Assembly: GCA_900752285.1 (NCBI GenBank)
Contig: CAADUW010000220.1
Span: forward strand, 1 to 23,859
Origin: an uncultured Oscillospiraceae bacterium
Lineage (GTDB): Bacteria; Bacillota; Clostridia; Oscillospirales; Oscillospiraceae
DNA length: 23,859 nucleotides
Direction: 5' to 3'
Shown here: piece after piece, positions 21,716 to 23,859 of the stretch
Position numbering within the stretch: the stretch's first letter is position 1
Layout of the letters: every line of letters begins with the position of its first letter
Notes under the pieces: generated by a model
Told to the model about the DNA's origin: nothing
What the model saw: the letters and a program-made list of their open reading frames with translations, nothing else
The model's database searches: none
Program-made: the position numbers and the translations under genes

Positions 21716-23509
21716 ATGTATTATTCTGCTGGAACCTACGAAGCGTTTGCCCATCCGGTAAAGCCCGAGGGCGTAGACACCAAGTCCGCTTATATCATCG
21801 GCACCGGCCTTGCCGGTCTGACCGCCGCCTTCTATCTGGTGCGGGACGGTCAGATGAAAGGCGAGCGGATCCATGTATTTGAGAAGCTGGATCTGGCCGG
21901 AGGCAGCTGCGACGGCCGCAAGGACGTAACCAAGGGCTTCTTCATGCGGGGCGGCCGGGAAATGGACAACCATTTCGAGGTCATGTGGGACACCTTCCGG
22001 GATGTTCCCTCCATCGAGACGCCCGGCGTGTCCGTGCTGGATGAGTACTACTGGCTGAACAAGCGGGACCCCAACTACTCCCTGTGCCGTGCCACCGTAA
22101 ACCGGGGCGAGGACGCCCACACGGACAAGCAGTTCAAGCTGGACCGGGAGTCCGCGCTGGCGCTGTCCAAACTGTTCATGACCCCCGAAAAGGATCTGGA
22201 GGACAAGAAGATCTCCGAGATCATGCCCGACTCCTTCTGGGAAACCAACTTCTGGCTGTACTGGCAGACCATGTTCGCCTTCCAGCGCTGGAGCAGCGCT
22301 CTGGAAATGAAGCGGTATCTGTGCCGCTATGTCCACCACATTGACGGTCTGCCCGATTTCTCCGCCCTGCGGTTCACCAAGTACAACCAGTACGAGAGCA
22401 TGATCCTGCCTCTTGTGAAGTATCTGGAGAACCACGGCGTTGTCATTGCGTATGGCATGGACGTGAAGAACGTGATCCTCGCAAAGGAAGGCGACAAGCG
22501 GGTGGCCAAACAGATCCTCTACGTGAAGGACGGCAAGGCCCAGACCATCGACCTGACGGAGGATGATCTGGTGTTCATCACCAACGGCTGCTGCACCGAC
22601 ACCTCCTGCTACGGCGACCAGACCCACGCCCCCGACCTGTCCGCCATTCACAACGGCAGCGGCGAGTCCTGGGATATGTGGAAGGCCATTGCGGCTCAGG
22701 CAGAGCACGGCGAGTACGGCAACCCCGACGCCTTCTGCACCGATGTGGACGCCACCAACTGGATGAGCGCCACCGTAGCGACCTCCAATGAGGAAGTCAT
22801 CTCCCACATCATGAACATCTGCCACCGGGATCCCCGGGCCGGCAAGGTGACCACCGGCGGTATCGTCACCGTAAAGGACAGCACCGACAACTGGTACCTC
22901 TCCTGGACCATCAACCGTCAGCCTCAGTTCAAGTCTCAGGACAAGAACATGGTGCTGGTGTGGCTGTATTCTCTGAACACCAACAAGGAAGGCAACTATG
23001 TGAAGAAGCCTATGCGGGAGTGCACCGGCGAAGAGGTCTGCCGGGAGTGGCTGTATCACATCGGCGTGCCGGAGGATCGGATTGAAGCCCTGGCAAAGGA
23101 CGCCTGCAACACCACCACCTGCTATATGCCCTATATCAACGCCTTCTTCCAGCCGAGAAAGGAATCCGACCGGCCGAAGGTCGTGCCGGACGGCGCCGTG
23201 AACTTCGCCTTCCTGGGTCAGTTCGCCGAAACGCCCCGGGACACCATCTTCACCACCGAGTACTCCATGCGGACCGGTATGGAAGCGGTTTACACCCTGC
23301 TGAATATTGACCGTGCCGTCCCCGAGGTCTGGGGCAGCAAATACGATGTGCGGGAGCTGCTGCGTGCCTGCTACTACGCCATCGACAAGAAGCCCCTCAC
23401 GAAAGCCAAGCTCACCTTCGGCGAGCGGGAGCTGCTGAAGATCGTCCTGAAAAAGGTACGGGGCACCGACGTGGAGCTTCTGCTGAAGGAAAGCGGCCTG
23501 ATCGAGTAA
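21716..23509 (+). CDS. ohyA: Oleate hydratase (MCRA family)
   Basis: An FAD-dependent hydratase that adds water to the cis-9 double bond of oleate and similar unsaturated fatty acids, giving 10-hydroxy acids; in gut and skin bacteria it detoxifies such acids. The 597-aa length is normal. The FAD-binding motif is GTGLAG (29-34) with Glu56 ending the second strand (HVFEK). The family block RGGREMDNHFEVMWD (78-92) contains Glu82, and Tyr201 lies in MKRYLCRY; by memory these line up with the catalytic Glu and Tyr of staphylococcal OhyA. The motif FITNGCCTDTSCYGD is also typical. AAGGAG lies 9 nt before the ATG. The gene stands alone between its own promoter and a terminator. Confidence 0.96.
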   Translation: MYYSAGTYEAFAHPVKPEGVDTKSAYIIGTGLAGLTAAFYLVRDGQMKGERIHVFEKLDLAGGSCDGRKDVTKGFFMRGGREMDNHFEVMWDTFRDVPSIETPGVSVLDEYYWLNKRDPNYSLCRATVNRGEDAHTDKQFKLDRESALALSKLFMTPEKDLEDKKISEIMPDSFWETNFWLYWQTMFAFQRWSSALEMKRYLCRYVHHIDGLPDFSALRFTKYNQYESMILPLVKYLENHGVVIAYGMDVKNVILAKEGDKRVAKQILYVKDGKAQTIDLTEDDLVFITNGCCTDTSCYGDQTHAPDLSAIHNGSGESWDMWKAIAAQAEHGEYGNPDAFCTDVDATNWMSATVATSNEEVISHIMNICHRDPRAGKVTTGGIVTVKDSTDNWYLSWTINRQPQFKSQDKNMVLVWLYSLNTNKEGNYVKKPMRECTGEEVCREWLYHIGVPEDRIEALAKDACNTTTCYMPYINAFFQPRKESDRPKVVPDGAVNFAFLGQFAETPRDTIFTTEYSMRTGMEAVYTLLNIDRAVPEVWGSKYDVRELLRACYYAIDKKPLTKAKLTFGERELLKIVLKKVRGTDVELLLKESGLIE

Positions 23510-23525
23510 GACATCCCACAAACGC

Positions 23526-23556
23526 AAAAGGTGCTGCCGGTTGGCAGCACCTTTTT
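23526..23556 (+). terminator. Terminator of the oleate hydratase gene
   Basis: AAAAGGTGCTGCC (23526-23538) pairs perfectly with GGCAGCACCTTTT (23543-23555) around GGTT, within a T-tract. The A-run on the left makes it potentially active in both directions. Confidence 0.9.
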
Positions 23557-23578
23557 GCGTTATTTACAAATCGTTTAT

Positions 23579-23607
23579 TTGACCCGCCGCCCTTTTTCTG
23601 ATAGAAT
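23579..23607 (+). promoter_or_regulatory. Promoter of the small basic protein gene
   Basis: TTGACC (23579-23584), 17 bp, TAGAAT (23602-23607): one base from consensus in each box with ideal spacing. The leader is about 25 nt and includes AAGGAGG. Confidence 0.85.
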
Positions 23608-23638
23608 ACTCCCCAGACACCATAAGGAGGAGATATTG

Positions 23639-23839
23639 ATGGAAAAATTCATTCCCTACGAGAAGCTTTCCAAGAAGGAAAAGCGCAGTCGGGACTTGTC
23701 CCGCCGGAACACATGGGGACAGCTGAACCCCGTTACCCGGAAACCTAAAAACAGCAAGGCATATTGCAGGAGCAAAGCCCGGAATTGGAAGCGTGACGCA
23801 CACGAACCAATTCCGGGCTTGTATTTGTTGGGGAATTAG
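23639..23839 (+). CDS. Conserved small basic protein, function unknown
   Basis: A 66-aa protein starting MEKFIPYEKLSKKEKR, with RRNTWGQLNPVTRKPKNSKA in the middle and a very basic C-terminal part (RSKARNWKRDAHEP). The start is set by AAGGAGG nearby and the strong promoter; an ATG at 23531 in the same frame lies in the terminator of the previous gene and is rejected. I recall similar short proteins in clostridia with the same FIPYEKLSKK and NPVTRKP blocks, without known function. The charge suggests nucleic-acid or ribosome contact, but this is a guess. Its last codons overlap a 14-bp inverted repeat. Confidence 0.75.
   Translation: MEKFIPYEKLSKKEKRSRDLSRRNTWGQLNPVTRKPKNSKAYCRSKARNWKRDAHEPIPGLYLLGN
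23775..23828 (+). terminator. Hairpin overlapping the 3' end of the small protein gene
   Basis: A perfect 14-bp stem pairs AAGCCCGGAATTGG (23775-23788) with CCAATTCCGGGCTT (23807-23820) around an 18-nt loop, followed by GTATTTGTTG. It lies inside the coding sequence, ending 19 nt before the stop codon. The U-tract is imperfect, so its role as a terminator is uncertain. Confidence 0.5.
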
Positions 23840-23859
23840 ACCTCGTCGGTCTGGGAAGC

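Noticed and set aside
21698..23527. 609-codon minus-strand frame opposite the oleate hydratase gene
   Set aside because: Longer than the real gene but without motifs; an effect of GC-rich codon bias.

Overview
The window looks like a chromosomal segment of a GC-rich, low-spore-number type gut Firmicute, most likely an Oscillospiraceae/Ruminococcaceae-like clostridium. The evidence is strong GC bias in third codon positions, Firmicute-style AGGAGG ribosome sites, a sortase-type C-terminus (SPKTG), an FtsEX plus PcsB/CwlO-like hydrolase cluster, and a ComG/Pil-like apparatus of the gram-positive type. I cannot fix the genus from sequence alone. No rRNA, tRNA or CRISPR array was seen.

Layout. 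(1) 1-5283, minus strand: an eight-gene operon of type IV pilus/type II secretion character. Reading 5' to 3' it holds a transglutaminase-like lipoprotein, a PilC/GspF membrane protein, four small single-membrane-segment proteins, a PilT ATPase and a CYTH-domain protein, ending in a hairpin terminator at the window edge. (2) 5358-9488, plus strand: a GDP-L-fucose supply operon (GDP-mannose dehydratase, GDP-fucose synthase, mannose-1-phosphate guanylyltransferase with a cupin). It is followed by a decayed mosaic ORF that joins a DprA-like fragment to a PurF C-terminus, then a strong terminator. (3) 9528-13608: a large sortase-anchored surface protein with tandem repeats, whose base composition changes sharply inside the gene, followed by a GC-rich gene remnant without a start. 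(4) 13666-14691: insertion-sequence debris, chiefly an internally deleted IS1182-like element with intact ends and terminators just inside both ends. (5) 14702-20510, minus strand: a cell-wall and division cluster of ftsE, ftsX, two PcsB/CwlO-like coiled-coil M23 proteins and a PDZ/S41 carboxy-terminal protease. (6) 20633-23555, plus strand: a TetR-type regulator and an oleate hydratase gene with its own promoter and a strikingly structured leader. (7) 23579-23839: a 66-aa basic conserved small protein with a near-consensus promoter.

How the parts relate. FtsEX is known to control PcsB/CwlO-type hydrolases, so region 5 is probably one functional unit of septal murein hydrolysis, with the S41 protease as a candidate processing enzyme. 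The GDP-fucose genes supply an activated sugar to glycosyltransferases that lie outside the window. The TetR regulator plus oleate hydratase pair suggests a response to unsaturated fatty acids. The stretch 8.8-14.7 kb is the accessory, recombined part of the window: gene fragments, a mosaic surface protein and insertion-sequence remains lie side by side there.
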